Part shown: in pieces, positions 54,911-64,000 of the stretch
How positions within the stretch are numbered: position 1 is the first letter of the stretch
Layout: every line of letters begins with the position of its first letter
Source of the DNA: Apiospora phragmitis
Lineage: Eukaryota > Ascomycota > Sordariomycetes > Amphisphaeriales > Apiosporaceae
Reading direction: 5' to 3'
Length of the DNA stretch: 64,000 nucleotides
Assembly (NCBI GenBank): GCA_038363925.1
Contig: JAQQWL010000002.1
Location: 2,790,001 to 2,854,000 of the forward strand
Translations under genes and position numbers: made by a program
The notes under the pieces: model-generated
What the model was told of the DNA's origin: nothing
The model's database searches: none
Seen by the model: only the letters and a program-made list of their open reading frames with translations

Positions 54911-56053
54911 TCAGTTGCACGCGTAGTACTCATTCGGCCAGAATATCGTTTGCCTGTTCTCGGCATTTGCCCAGCGAATCGATGTCTGGTTGACACCGTC
55001 ACGCATTTCGCTCTTGGTCGTAAACCCCAGCTCTTTCCCAAGCACCTGCAGCGCTCCATGCACCTCGGAACTCGGGTCCCAAATCACAATCTTCGCTAAC
55101 AGCCCTTCCCACGAGAGGGCCTCCTCCATCGCGCGGACCAGGAGCTGCACCAGTGCCTGCTTAGTCAAGTCAGGATTTCCATACCCAGGCTTAACCCGCG
55201 TAATCTTCAGTTCCTTGCGGCTAAGGTCCTGATACCACAGTATCCATGTGTTGGCCTCCTCGCATACAGCCCCTACGGCCTTGACCTCCCGCCCATCGCA
55301 CCAGTTGAGGCTTTGAAGCTTGGCCATCTCCTGGTACCATTCTAGCTGCTCTGGGATTGGCAAAGTCCTCACGAGGGACGTATTCGGAGTGAGATCGTAA
55401 GCCTCGACCTGGGAGCGCAGCTGCGAGATGTCGCGGTTGCACAGATCGGGCATTTCGTCCGGTCCGACCAGGCGAGTCTGCAGCGATTGGCCTTTTTCGC
55501 GCTTGCGCTGTAAAGCGTCTCTGCTCACGCCAAGCGGCAGCTCGAAGCTCACCTGCGGCGCAGGCAGCAAATCCCAGCCGAGCTTCACGTAGAAGGGGCC
55601 GACGCTGGTGTACAGGGTTGTAACAGGCGCGGCGCCGGGTCCGTCCGCCCATTCCCCGACTTTGCGCGTGAGAAACGAGGCGAGGCCGTGGCCATGGTAC
55701 TTCGCGTCGGTAGCTACCATACAGATGTCGTAGCCAGTCTCCTGTCGTACCCCCTGGCTGTCTCGGATGAGCACTTCACGTCGGATCGTCCGCAGAGAAG
55801 ATATAATCTCATTGGGCGTATCTGCTCTATAGAGACACCAGTGCCGGCACCCCTTCGCACGCAGGAGCGGCAATTGGGCCAGCTGTTCTTCAGCCGCGAC
55901 CCATAGATCTTCCGGGGCCGAACGCACGAACGTGCGGCCTGCCTGTTTGAAGCATTCCACTTGCTGCTCCGGGGATGATTCGCCAAAGACAACCTCTATG
56001 GGTCCGTCGTTGGGCGTATTGATGGTAATTCGATCGTCCTGGTCGCTCGTCAT
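54911..56053 (-). CDS. LYC1-like GNAT acetyltransferase
   Basis: A single exon of 380 residues from ATG 56053 (MTSDQDDRI) to TGA 54911. The frame stays open about 128 codons upstream, but that part has no conserved features, so the inner ATG is preferred. The N-terminal GNAT fold includes SLRTIRREVLIRD (beta strands), ICMVATDAKYHGHGLASFLT (acetyl-CoA-binding R/Q-x-x-G-x-G/A loop variant) and YTSVGPFYVKLGW. A C-terminal half follows with NWCDGREVKAVGAVC and NTWILWYQDL, as in fungal LYC1 lysine acetyltransferases. The role is inferred as N-epsilon-acetylation of free lysine for catabolism, or of a related small molecule. No lesion is seen. Confidence 0.8.
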   Translation of the reverse strand: MTSDQDDRITINTPNDGPIEVVFGESSPEQQVECFKQAGRTFVRSAPEDLWVAAEEQLAQLPLLRAKGCRHWCLYRADTPNEIISSLRTIRREVLIRDSQGVRQETGYDICMVATDAKYHGHGLASFLTRKVGEWADGPGAAPVTTLYTSVGPFYVKLGWDLLPAPQVSFELPLGVSRDALQRKREKGQSLQTRLVGPDEMPDLCNRDISQLRSQVEAYDLTPNTSLVRTLPIPEQLEWYQEMAKLQSLNWCDGREVKAVGAVCEEANTWILWYQDLSRKELKITRVKPGYGNPDLTKQALVQLLVRAMEEALSWEGLLAKIVIWDPSSEVHGALQVLGKELGFTTKSEMRDGVNQTSIRWANAENRQTIFWPNEYYACN

Positions 56054-56598
56054 TTTCCTTCTTGTTTCACCAAAACCCTTTCGAAACAATTGAGTGAATA
56101 ATAAACGTGAAAGAACCAATTTCAGCTTCCTGGAATACCGAAATCTTTCAAAATACTGCTTGGTAATGTTGCTGGTAAAAGTACACGTGGACGAATGCGT
56201 AAGCCCGCGACGCTGGAACAGAGCACACATCGCTCCGTAGTATGTACGAATACACGGCAAGACTTTCGGCCGACGGATTGCATCCGCATGTCGGAGTCGC
56301 AAATTAATCGTTCGGTCGAGTTGCTTACTTGTCAGGGGTCTGGACTCCACCGGCGAAGCACCAATTCTGGAACGGATGCGTTGACCACGAACAAGTAAAG
56401 ACCTCAGGTACATACTGCAATCTATGTTAATTAACATCGCTCTCTAGCTTTTCTCCAAGTTCCATGCAAATGAAATTGAGATACCGAGATACATCAGATT
56501 CAGGGGTAAGCCACCCAAGCACCACTGTCCATGTCGATCATCCATATCTTCTCTAAAGCTCGTTGTGGTTCGTAAATACTTCCCATCATTGCATTATC
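56054..56598. other. intergenic between two minus-strand genes
   Basis: Upstream region of the acetyltransferase and 3' flank of the RNase H gene. An open extension of the acetyltransferase frame runs to 56437 but lacks conserved features. Nothing else is supported. Confidence 0.4.
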
Positions 56599-57104
56599 TC
56601 AGGGGGATCCCTCCATCTCGTCCAACGTCTCGTTGCAATATCCGTCAGCAAGCTGGTTCTGGTCCGGGGAATCCAGACGTAGCGAAGCGATCCGAGCTCC
56701 CGGACCTGGTCGTCCAGCATCGACGCCTGCTCGATCAGGTCCCGGTTGGCGACCTCGCGGCCCCGGGCGTTCAGCCAGCCGTTGCTGGCCCACTTCCAGA
56801 CCCACGTGGTCATGCAGTCGACGGCGTACCGCGAGTCCGAGTAGATGCGGACGCGCGCGCGGGGGCGCCCGTCCAGCTGCTCGTAGCGCTCCAGCGCCCA
56901 AAGAAGCGCCATGATGACGGCGGTGAGCTCGGCGCGCTGGTTGATGGGCTCCAGGTCGTAGGAGGAGAGGGAAGGGAGCATGAGGGTTCGGTGGGTGTGG
57001 ACCCGGCGGCCGTTCCAGACGGCGGCGGCGGCGCCCATGGCGCCGTGGCCTTGGCCGTTGTGTCGGCAGCCACCGTTGACGTGGAAGTTCATCTTGTAGA
57101 CCAT
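56599..57104 (-). CDS. RNase H1-like protein, one frameshift, altered first carboxylate
   Basis: From ATG 57104 (MVYKMNFHVNGGCRHNGQG) the protein follows fungal RNase H1-type sequences: NQRAELTAVIMAL (catalytic Glu), RIYSDSRYAVDCM (catalytic Asp), WKWASNGWLNARGREVANRD and LRYVWIPR. One base is missing in the CC/GG run at about 56664-56666; in the shifted frame the end reads DQNQLADGYCNETLDEMEG, supplying the last catalytic Asp, and stops at 56599. The corrected length is 168 residues. The family digests RNA in RNA/DNA hybrids using four acidic residues and Mg2+. The first one, expected as Asp in HVDGG, is Asn here (AAC instead of GAC). Either the copy is inactive or this base is also a sequence error. 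Confidence 0.85.
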
Positions 57105-58089
57105 GTTGATATGATTGTGCGATTGAGTCAGGGAGTTTGTCGGCTGGCGTTGACTTGACCCTGAACGACGAGCCCCTGTGGCGAGATGGCGAACCTGTAT
57201 TGTTGAGCCTTGGACTGTGATGATAAACGGCATGGAAATATAAGAGAGGTTGCTGTATCACCCAGACTCTGTAGTGATGCTGAGATGTTTAGCTGGATAT
57301 GCAGTTGCTTTCTGGGAAGTTTCCCATGAACGAGGAATGGGTTTACTAAATAATTAGCTATATCTCGACGTAAAGTAAATAAAGTTTAGATCTCAGAAGC
57401 CCCAAGTCATTTCTACACCATTTTGAGACCTCATTTGTGCCTAGTAATAGGCTTAGGAACTCGAAATGCTTACATAAAGCCCAACAACGGCTGGCCGGAT
57501 AGCCACACCACCTTATGGCTTAGGCAGGGACTCCAATACCTGGGATCTTCCGAGGAAAGAAATCAACCTTAATACTTGAGTTTTGCATCAGGAATAGCCA
57601 GGCCGCTGTTTGCGGCAGGATTCTTATTGGTAAGGTTGCTTCGAAATCCCCCTGTTTCATGCCTCAGGAGCCCCTGACAACCAAAGAAGCCCTCATCATG
57701 ATGATGTTGCCTGGGGCCATGTCTCAGACACTTTCAAAACAGCTTTTATATATATGAAGATACATAAAAAAGCATCTTGGTTCCGTTCATTCTGGTTTGT
57801 ATTTTGGTTCGTGTGGCTAACTGGCTGGGTATGTCTCCATAGTTAAAAGGCTTGCTGAGCAACATCGTTTACAACGCCGGAACCGATTATCATCGGATAT
57901 CTCTGATTTCGACTGATACGAACACAAACTTGAGTACAAATTGGATGAAATTACGTACATATATATAAGTAGTCTTAGTCTCGCCTGCAAACAGATGGAT
58001 AGAAACAAAGGTCAGGCATTCTATTCCACGTTTATACTACACAACATATTAGCATATTCGCAATTATCCTCGGGGTGCACATCACTACC
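57105..58089. other. intergenic, no supported gene
   Basis: RNase H promoter at the left; otherwise ordinary AT-richer sequence without a supported gene. Confidence 0.4.
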
Positions 58090-58800
58090 ATGACAGTCAT
58101 TGGAGTTGCAGGAGGCAATACTAAGCTGAGATTCGCCATCGTCGAGGCCCTGGTCGCTACAGACCAGCACCATGTGATCATACTCACTCGAGATGCATAT
58201 CTACCCCTGAAACTGCATACGGGGGATACTGCATATGTGGCAGAAAGTGCATAAAAACGTCGAGCCTGCGTCGTATACAGTTTCAGGGTAGATACTAGAG
58301 GTCTTTTTCTTATTCGGGGCCTGAGCTGGGAAGAAAGAGTATGTATCTCATCCACATTGATGACTACACACCGCTTTGGCGAGGAGACAACTGTAGTGGC
58401 TAGGGCGTGCTCGTGTTTCTGCCTTGCTCCGGGCAAACTCTCAGTGCTCGCGGCGCTTGACGCCAAGTCTGTCGAATGGATAGCCATTCACAGATGCCCC
58501 GGATCAAGTCGTACATGCCTCCATTGACGTTCGCGGTCGACATACCCCATAGAGCGGCCGCGATCCCAGGATCTATAAACGTACCAGTCGTCTTCACCTA
58601 CACCTTCGACATTGCACGCTATATTGCCCAGCTCGTCGGGCTGCCCCAAATGGACATTCTCTGGCATATTGAAGTTATCTCCCAATCCTGCCGATGCTTT
58701 TGCCCCATTCGATTTCAGACATCTTGCAGCCATACTTATAGATCCTTCTACGAATCCAGTTGAAATCGGCCCATTGAGCTTCTCTGGGCAACACACTTGT
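58090..58800 (+). pseudogene. NmrA-like NAD(P)-binding protein remnant
   Basis: ATG 58090 starts MTVIGVAGGNTKLRFAIVEALVAT and HHVIILTRDA, a Rossmann N-terminus in which the usual GGTGxxG is degraded to GGNTKLR; it stops at TAA 58252-58254. Downstream, in other frames, come MPRIKSYMPPLTFAVDIPHR and AAAIPGSINVPVVFTYTFDI with ARYIAQLVGLP, matching the middle of NmrA-like/isoflavone-reductase-like proteins. A last weak piece (PKWTFSGILKLS) follows near 58640. About 100 residues between the pieces are missing or unreadable. NmrA-like proteins bind NAD(P) and act as redox-sensing regulators or reductases. This copy is clearly dead. Confidence 0.7.
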
Positions 58801-59374
58801 GTATGATAACGGTCTGTCGCCGCAATGATGATCATGAATCAGCGGTATCCCGGTTTCGCACTTGTTGCACATGCACTTTAGCAACCAATGCAACCCTGGA
58901 AGATCGGCCCAAGGGTATATTCCCAGGAACAACCCCAATGGCACTGTTTCCAAGCTAGTCGCCAAGATAAGCCCAGGCTCGAAAAGCAACCAACAGGAAG
59001 TGCCCCCCAGGGTTCAGCTGTCCCGGGGACCTTCGATTTCCGAGCATGTTGAGAAACGTGCCAGGAGCTGGCCAATTTGACTGGTTACATGCGAGATGCC
59101 TCACCCAGCCCAGCTGCCTCATTCGTCTTCGCATGCCAGATTGCCTAGATCGGTCGCTGGCCTATGGAGCCCATTGGTCGTCATTGTCTTGGCGAACGGA
59201 CCGTCCACTTTTCATCTCCGCATGCCGAAGATACGGAAATGGCAAGCCAATGCATGCTAGGGTTCGATGAGAACCTGCAGCGAGTTGTACAAATATCAAT
59301 GTCTTGTCAACCCAGCTTGATACTCGCGTTGCCCACAAGACCAGTTCGCCGGAGGCACGTAACATCGAGCCACC
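58801..59374. other. intergenic, no supported gene
   Basis: No frame is convincing. It probably holds the former promoter of the endonuclease-like gene. Confidence 0.35.
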
Positions 59375-60795
59375 ATGAAGGGAAGTTCTCTGTTATCGTG
59401 GCTAACCACCACCTTCGTCGCCGGTGCTTCGGCGCTCACCATCGGGGAGATCAACGGCGACCGGTTCTTGTCGCCCTACAATGGACAAGACGTCTCCAAT
59501 GTGACGGGCGTGGTTACGGCAAAGGGCCCTGACGGTCTCTGGCTCCGATCCGTCATAAAGGGCTGCGAGAGGCGCGTCTCGGACGCCGTCTACATATACG
59601 GTTCCGCACTCGCCCAGAACGCGTCCATCAGTACGGGAGATGTCATCGTGCTGAGTGGTACAGTCAGCGAGTATAGGTCGAACAAGGATTACTTGTACCT
59701 GACCGAGATCACTTCACCGAAGGTCGAAGCCATCTTGGAACATGGCAAGCAAGTCGCGCCAAAAATCATAGGCAAAGATACGTACAGCCCGCCAACCGTT
59801 CAGTATACAAGCCTTGACGAAGGCGACGTCTTTGCGGTCCCGAACAACAAGAGTCTTGTCTCGGTGGTGAACCCCATCTTGGAGCCGGAGGAGTACGGCC
59901 TGGACTTCTGGGAGAGCCTGTCGGGCCAATTGGTAACAGTCAAGAGCCCACGAGCTATTGGCAGGCCGAACAATTACGGCGATACTTGGGTTGCGATTGG
60001 GTGACATCGGGCGAGAATGGCCGTGGAGGGTTGACCGTCACGCCCAAGGGTACGTCTCATCAACAAGGATACCTAGCAGTAGAGAGCTGATTAAACTCAT
60101 AGATAGCAACCCCGAGGGGATCGTCATCGGCACACCCTGGATGGATCCAACAACCCCACCGATACCAAGCTGGGAGACATGCTCGAAGACATCACGGGCG
60201 TGGTGTACCAAGCGTTCGGCTTCTACAGAATCCTGCCGATGACCAAAATCACGGTGCTCAGCTCCCAGGAGCCTACGCTGCCACCCCCGACCTCGCTGAC
60301 CAGCGACGGCGTGTGCTCGAACGTCCACACCCCTGCAGTTTTTGAGACGACCCAGCTAATACGCCCCTTATTTCAGGACTTCATTGCGGCCATTCTGGCT
60401 GAGGACCCGGAGGCCCACATCATCTCGTCAGGCGACTTCAACGAGTATCCGTTTGTCAAGCCCATCACCGAGTTCGAGTCGCGTTCCCGTATGGAAGATC
60501 TCGATGTTGTAGCCGGCATCGACGTCCTCGAACGCTACAGCTACCTGTACGATATGAATACCTAGGAGCTCGACCACATGTTCGGTGAGTAGTTAAATAC
60601 TTCCGCCGTGACCTTCTCATCCCCGAGAAGAAGGAGCGCATTCCTAACGTTACCCGATGTTACAAAGTGAGCCCCGCGTTGGCGAAGACGAAGCCCCAGT
60701 TCGAGCACATTCACGTCAACGCGTGGATCGCGTATGACGAGATGGTTTCGGATCATGATCCAAGCGTGGCCAAGATGAACCTGTGCAAGTATTAG
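59375..60795 (+). pseudogene. secreted endonuclease/exonuclease/phosphatase-family remnant
   Basis: ATG 59375 begins a signal peptide (LLSWLTTTFVAGASA) and then follows the extracellular nuclease-like EEP family: TIGEINGDRFLSPYNGQDVS, GPDGLWLRS, ENASISTGD-like region and NNYGDTWV. One base is lost near 59993 (then WVTSGENGRGGLTVTPK), an intron lies at about 60049-60102, and another base is lost in 60135-60137 (then LDGSNNPTDTKLGDMLEDIT and FGFYRILPMTKITVLSSQEP). After TSDGVC roughly 200-250 family residues, including most of the catalytic core, are missing; the sequence resumes with DFIAAILAEDPEAHIISSGD and FNEY, then DMNT-stop(60563-60565)-ELDHMF. An intron leads to EHIHVNAWIAYDE and SDHDPSVAKMNL, the C-terminal active-site motif. 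Confidence 0.8.
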
Positions 60796-61061
60796 TTCGA
60801 CTCAGATTTGATGTGACGTGGTCCTCTCTCCTGGGGTTGTTGCAAAGGGAACCAATCGTGTGTTGCTATAACCTGTCCGTGAAGTCCACAATTACAATTA
60901 TAATATGAACGACAATATTAAATCAGTTTGGCTTCGCTCTGGGGTTGGGACCGGTACGAGGTTTGAGTTCGTCAACACCCAGTCTCGCCACACACCAAAC
61001 TTCACTTGCCATCCCACTTGCGAGGGTTTATATACTGTCAACACATTTCTCCCTTAACCGG

Positions 61062-61136
61062 GTCGGTATAGCCTCGCGGTAGTATCATTATTATATTATA
61101 CTTAAAGGCAAGAGGGTTCAACTCCCTCTGCGGTCA
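61062..61136 (+). tRNA. degenerate tRNA-like locus
   Basis: A perfect T-arm (GAGGG-TTCAACT-CCCTC, 61112-61128) gives a B box GGTTCAACTCC. An A-box-like TAGCCTCGCGGTAG lies 40 bases upstream, the span is about 75 bases, and a T7 pol III terminator follows at 61141-61147. The acceptor stem pairs only 5 of 7, the D stem is poor, and no clean anticodon arm forms in the AT-rich middle. It is most likely a tRNA pseudogene or tRNA-derived element; the isotype cannot be assigned. Confidence 0.5.
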
Positions 61137-61274
61137 CTTCTTTTTTTCCCTTTTTTAAATTTCTTATACTTCGATTGGCCGTCTCCCTCCTAACTGCGTA
61201 ACCTCGGACTCATATAACTCAACATCGTTTAGAATAGCAATTCGCAGCCCCAAATTGGCAGGAGGGCAGGTAAG

Positions 61275-63425
61275 TTACTGACGGTCCTCGGGCTTGAGCC
61301 ATTCCCAGGATTGGAACTTGGCATCGCCGTGGCGCCAGACTTTGGCGTCCTCCTCTTCCCGGTGTTTCGACTCCTCTGCCAGGAACTGCGTCAGGTTGCC
61401 CTGCTTCTCAGCCTTGACCTGGCGTCCGGCGGCACGAAGGTGCCAAATGCTTCCGTATGTATGTTTGCGGATCTTGACAAGACTGGTGTTTTCGTAAGCC
61501 TGAATCCATACCCCCCGGTTGGAGGGACTACTGGAGTCATCCACAATCAGTCGTGACACCGACCCGTCCACGTCCTGGATCCGCCATACGGCATCATCGC
61601 CGCCGTACGGAAGCCCGCCAAGCCAGTCGGCACCTCGAGCTGTGCAGGCTTTGTACATACGGTCCGCAAAACCAAGATAGGCATCGACATCATCGACGCC
61701 TTCGAGGCTGTGCTTTGCGCTCGAGATGGTGCCGTTGCCAACCACCGTCTCCCATACACAGCGAGAGCATATGCCCGTTCTGATAGCATCATGTGCGCCG
61801 GCGATTTGGTCCCACAGTGGCGCATCACTATCTGGCGATAGCTTAGGGGCACTTTTCCCAGCTGCCGACGGCGCAATTATCGGGATAGGTTGGCGCTCAA
61901 GCTCACCAAGCAGCGGCTCCAAGGAAGAGATTGTGAGGCGGGTATCAAAAGCCCATTCGGGGTGATGAAGCTTGACGAAGATGGGGGCACAGGAAGTGTC
62001 TTCGACTGCGGGCTTTCGGCATATATCCCTTCTCCTTTCCTCGGCCTCCTCATAAGCAGTAAAAAGAGGACCAACGACCGCATTCTTTTCCATATTCTTG
62101 ACGCGGCAGGAATCAAGGTTGTTCTGACGGCGCACAATCTCATCTGTGCATTCTTGCCTGCAGTACGAATCGAACAGTGGGTTTCGAGGCTCAAGGATAG
62201 AGTCCAACTGGGATTTGCTCAAGTGTATGTCGCAGGGGAGAGTCGCGACCTGGTTTTCGAGGGCTGACAGGCATTTGTATGCATCGTCCATGGGGCTCTG
62301 GGGCGATGGTTGTCCCTTGGTACTTATGGATTCCAAGGCTTTGTGGATGGCGGGGCGTGGTCCGTCTGCGGGCGAGACAAGACCATTTCTGACTGTCCAG
62401 CCGTAATCGCCCGACGGCAAGTTTCGCCAGTCAGGTGACAAACTTCCCTCCTCGGTGTACCTCCGGATCGCATCACCCCAGATCTTCTCCCAAGCATCCT
62501 TTTGGCAAGTTTGACCTGCCTGCTCTACACGACGGAGGTGTTCGGGAAGCGAGACGGGGACGTGTGTGTCAGGGCTCAGCACCTGAGACGGTTTCCATTC
62601 GTTCAGTGTGTTTTCCAGCCAGTCCAAAGTGCAGGAGTCGCAGTTCCGGTTCCGCCCTCCTCCCCCACCGGCCATGAAGCTAGAAAGACCGTCCAGACTC
62701 GTATGGTTCTCACCATCATAGATTTCCCATCTCTGTATCATCTCTTCCATGCAATAGTCATACCGACTATGCTCACTTGGTCTGCAAGTGTGGGAGTTGC
62801 GACGAAGGAGGATCTGAAGAGCCTCTGCCGGACCTCGACCAGACGAATTAGTGTCGAATGTTCCGTTGTAGTCCTTGGTGTCGAACACTGCAGCGGAGCA
62901 TTCTTTCGTAATCAGCTCAGTCGCTTCGACCAGCTCTTTCCGGCAGCCAGGTCGGCATAGGTCTGGAAGGTATTGCACCAGCTCATGGGTAGCATTGTCC
63001 CAGTCGTGGGTGAATATCTTTTCGTGGCAGTTTATGGAGGACAGAGAGTCCCATGCTGCCCGGCACCCTTCCGGGCTCCCATTTTGTGCTAGTAGAGGAT
63101 AGTGCTGCGGGAAGTCCAACCCCCAGTCGATACCTTTGACGGGCCCCTGTGTCACCGTGGTATCGGCCGTGTTATAGCACTGGATGGCTTTCAGAAGGCC
63201 ATAGACTCCGATGAAGCAGAAAAAGATGATGAGAAGAGCATTCACGAATCGTCCGAGGGGGTTGGCGCTGTTTGTTCTCCTGCCGATTCCGCCCGCCTCG
63301 GGGTCGCCAGAGATGTCCTTTGTGTCGCCACGCCTATCATGTTCACTCGTATCGAAGTCATCTCTGTACGGGGAGTATGGTGTCAGAGGCACGTCAGAAG
63401 CCCGGTCAAAAGTAGCGGCAGCCAT
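61275..63425 (-). CDS. membrane-anchored cysteine-rich protein, two related halves
   Basis: A single exon of 716 residues from ATG 63425 (MAAATFDRASDVP); a GTG lies just upstream in the same open frame. A cytoplasmic tail of about 60 residues, rich in Asp, Arg and Ser/Thr, precedes one transmembrane segment (FVNALLIIFFCFIGVYGLL), so this is probably a type II protein. The outer part has about 20 cysteines and several N-glycosylation sequons (DNATHE, YNGTFD, ENHTSL, GNGTIS, ENTSLV, GNLTQF). Two stretches look like a duplicated module: CRAAWDSLSSINC ... CRPGCRKELVEATELITKEC ... CDSCTLDWLENTLNEW, and CLSALENQVATLPC ... CRQECTDEIVRRQNNLDSC ... CSRCVWETVVGNGT. I recognise no family. No lesion is seen. 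A cell-surface or secretory-pathway role is inferred. Confidence 0.8.
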   Translation of the reverse strand: MAAATFDRASDVPLTPYSPYRDDFDTSEHDRRGDTKDISGDPEAGGIGRRTNSANPLGRFVNALLIIFFCFIGVYGLLKAIQCYNTADTTVTQGPVKGIDWGLDFPQHYPLLAQNGSPEGCRAAWDSLSSINCHEKIFTHDWDNATHELVQYLPDLCRPGCRKELVEATELITKECSAAVFDTKDYNGTFDTNSSGRGPAEALQILLRRNSHTCRPSEHSRYDYCMEEMIQRWEIYDGENHTSLDGLSSFMAGGGGGRNRNCDSCTLDWLENTLNEWKPSQVLSPDTHVPVSLPEHLRRVEQAGQTCQKDAWEKIWGDAIRRYTEEGSLSPDWRNLPSGDYGWTVRNGLVSPADGPRPAIHKALESISTKGQPSPQSPMDDAYKCLSALENQVATLPCDIHLSKSQLDSILEPRNPLFDSYCRQECTDEIVRRQNNLDSCRVKNMEKNAVVGPLFTAYEEAEERRRDICRKPAVEDTSCAPIFVKLHHPEWAFDTRLTISSLEPLLGELERQPIPIIAPSAAGKSAPKLSPDSDAPLWDQIAGAHDAIRTGICSRCVWETVVGNGTISSAKHSLEGVDDVDAYLGFADRMYKACTARGADWLGGLPYGGDDAVWRIQDVDGSVSRLIVDDSSSPSNRGVWIQAYENTSLVKIRKHTYGSIWHLRAAGRQVKAEKQGNLTQFLAEESKHREEEDAKVWRHGDAKFQSWEWLKPEDRQ

Positions 63426-64000
63426 GCTCTCTGAACAGGTCGACACGATATGCTCGACAAGCCAAGGGAAAACCGAGTTGGTGACGATGAGTGAACGTGA
63501 TGGAAATGAGCCATGTCCATATGCAGTGGGATTGGATTAGGAGAAGGGCAGGCAGCAGGCATGGCAAGGCCCATCCGCTAAGTGGGCTAGAAATGGGTTC
63601 TATTTGATGGGAAATGAGCTCGACATCTAACATCTGTGCATTAACCGAAATTGTAGCCATTCTGTCACGGCGTCACACCATTGACTTGAATGAAGCGGTG
63701 AATATTGGAAGGCCGAAGATACGAGGCCGTACGGGCATCGTTCGAAGAGGCCGTCGGTTGTCGAACGGGCAAGCATTGATGATACATGCCGTTAACCTAA
63801 CGATGCAGCTACTGTCGGGTATCTGAGTTCACTTATTCAGCTCGTCGCGCTTCGTGTTAGGGGGGGCAGCACTTAGCGGTATTATTTAGGTACCTGTCAC
63901 TAAACCACCCCCTGAATTAGTACCCACCTGCTGGCTTATCGATTACCACCCGTTACGTACCCCACCAAAGTCCAATGCCACCCACCCCACACTGACACTG
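63426..64000. other. upstream region of the cysteine-rich protein gene
   Basis: Promoter and leader of the minus-strand gene at 61275-63425; no other gene is visible up to the window edge. Confidence 0.4.

Noticed and set aside
63862..63875. TTAGGG-like bases near the right edge as telomere repeat
   Set aside because: A single occurrence within a G run, not a tandem array.
1..64000. A biosynthetic gene cluster
   Set aside because: P450, FAD oxidase, transporters and hydrolase are scattered, mostly broken, and no backbone enzyme (PKS, NRPS, terpene cyclase) is present.
1..64000. RIP (repeat-induced point mutation) as cause of the stop codons
   Set aside because: The TAG stops at 38469 and 60563 fit CpA to TpA changes, but the TGA stops do not, and no repeated element or regional AT skew is evident by eye; dinucleotide counts would be needed.

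Overview
The window looks like nuclear DNA of a filamentous ascomycete (Pezizomycotina, probably Sordariomycetes-like). Genes lie on both strands without operons. Most carry short spliceosomal introns of about 56-140 bases with GTRNGT donors, CTRAC-like branch sites and YAG acceptors. The recognisable families are typically fungal: bZIP, Och1-type GT32, choline/GABA-type APC permease, MFS sugar porter, pisatin-demethylase-like P450, DUF6594, LYC1, flotillin. Everything here was read by eye from the sequence; family names come from remembered family patterns, not from searches.

Layout, left to right. 0-13 kb: 3' part of a bZIP factor, a 5'-truncated berberine-bridge-type FAD oxidase, an Och1-like mannosyltransferase, mitochondrial frataxin, a possible small myristoylated protein, and an ankyrin protein with two frameshifts. 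13-20 kb: an intact six-exon APC permease convergent with a seven-exon sugar transporter, then an intact 421-residue protein of unknown function. 20-36 kb: a probable decayed small secreted protein, a CAGGTG hexamer array, a glycine-zipper/RS/LysM protein, an alpha/beta hydrolase, a broken P450 and a 72-residue serine-rich protein. 36-45 kb: a cluster of broken accessory genes (a multi-domain protein, DUF6594, a chimeric FAD-oxidase fragment, a cysteine-rich secreted protein, a tryptophan-motif protein). 46-57 kb: mostly housekeeping genes (flotillin, ARPC3, TRM6, LYC1-like acetyltransferase, RNase H1-like) plus a conserved unknown. 58-64 kb: NmrA-like and secreted endonuclease/exonuclease/phosphatase remnants, a degenerate tRNA-like locus, and a 716-residue membrane-anchored cysteine-rich protein.

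The most striking property is structural. About twenty single-base insertions or deletions interrupt otherwise well-conserved reading frames, most of them in short homopolymer runs. One is in TRM6, essential in yeast, and another is half of a compensating pair that leaves a long ORF open. This points to assembly or polishing errors for many of them. In-frame stop codons, internal deletions and lost ends in the P450, DUF6594, FAD oxidases and endonuclease suggest that real gene decay is also present. I found no biosynthetic cluster, intact transposon or defence-like system that I can defend as a new system.
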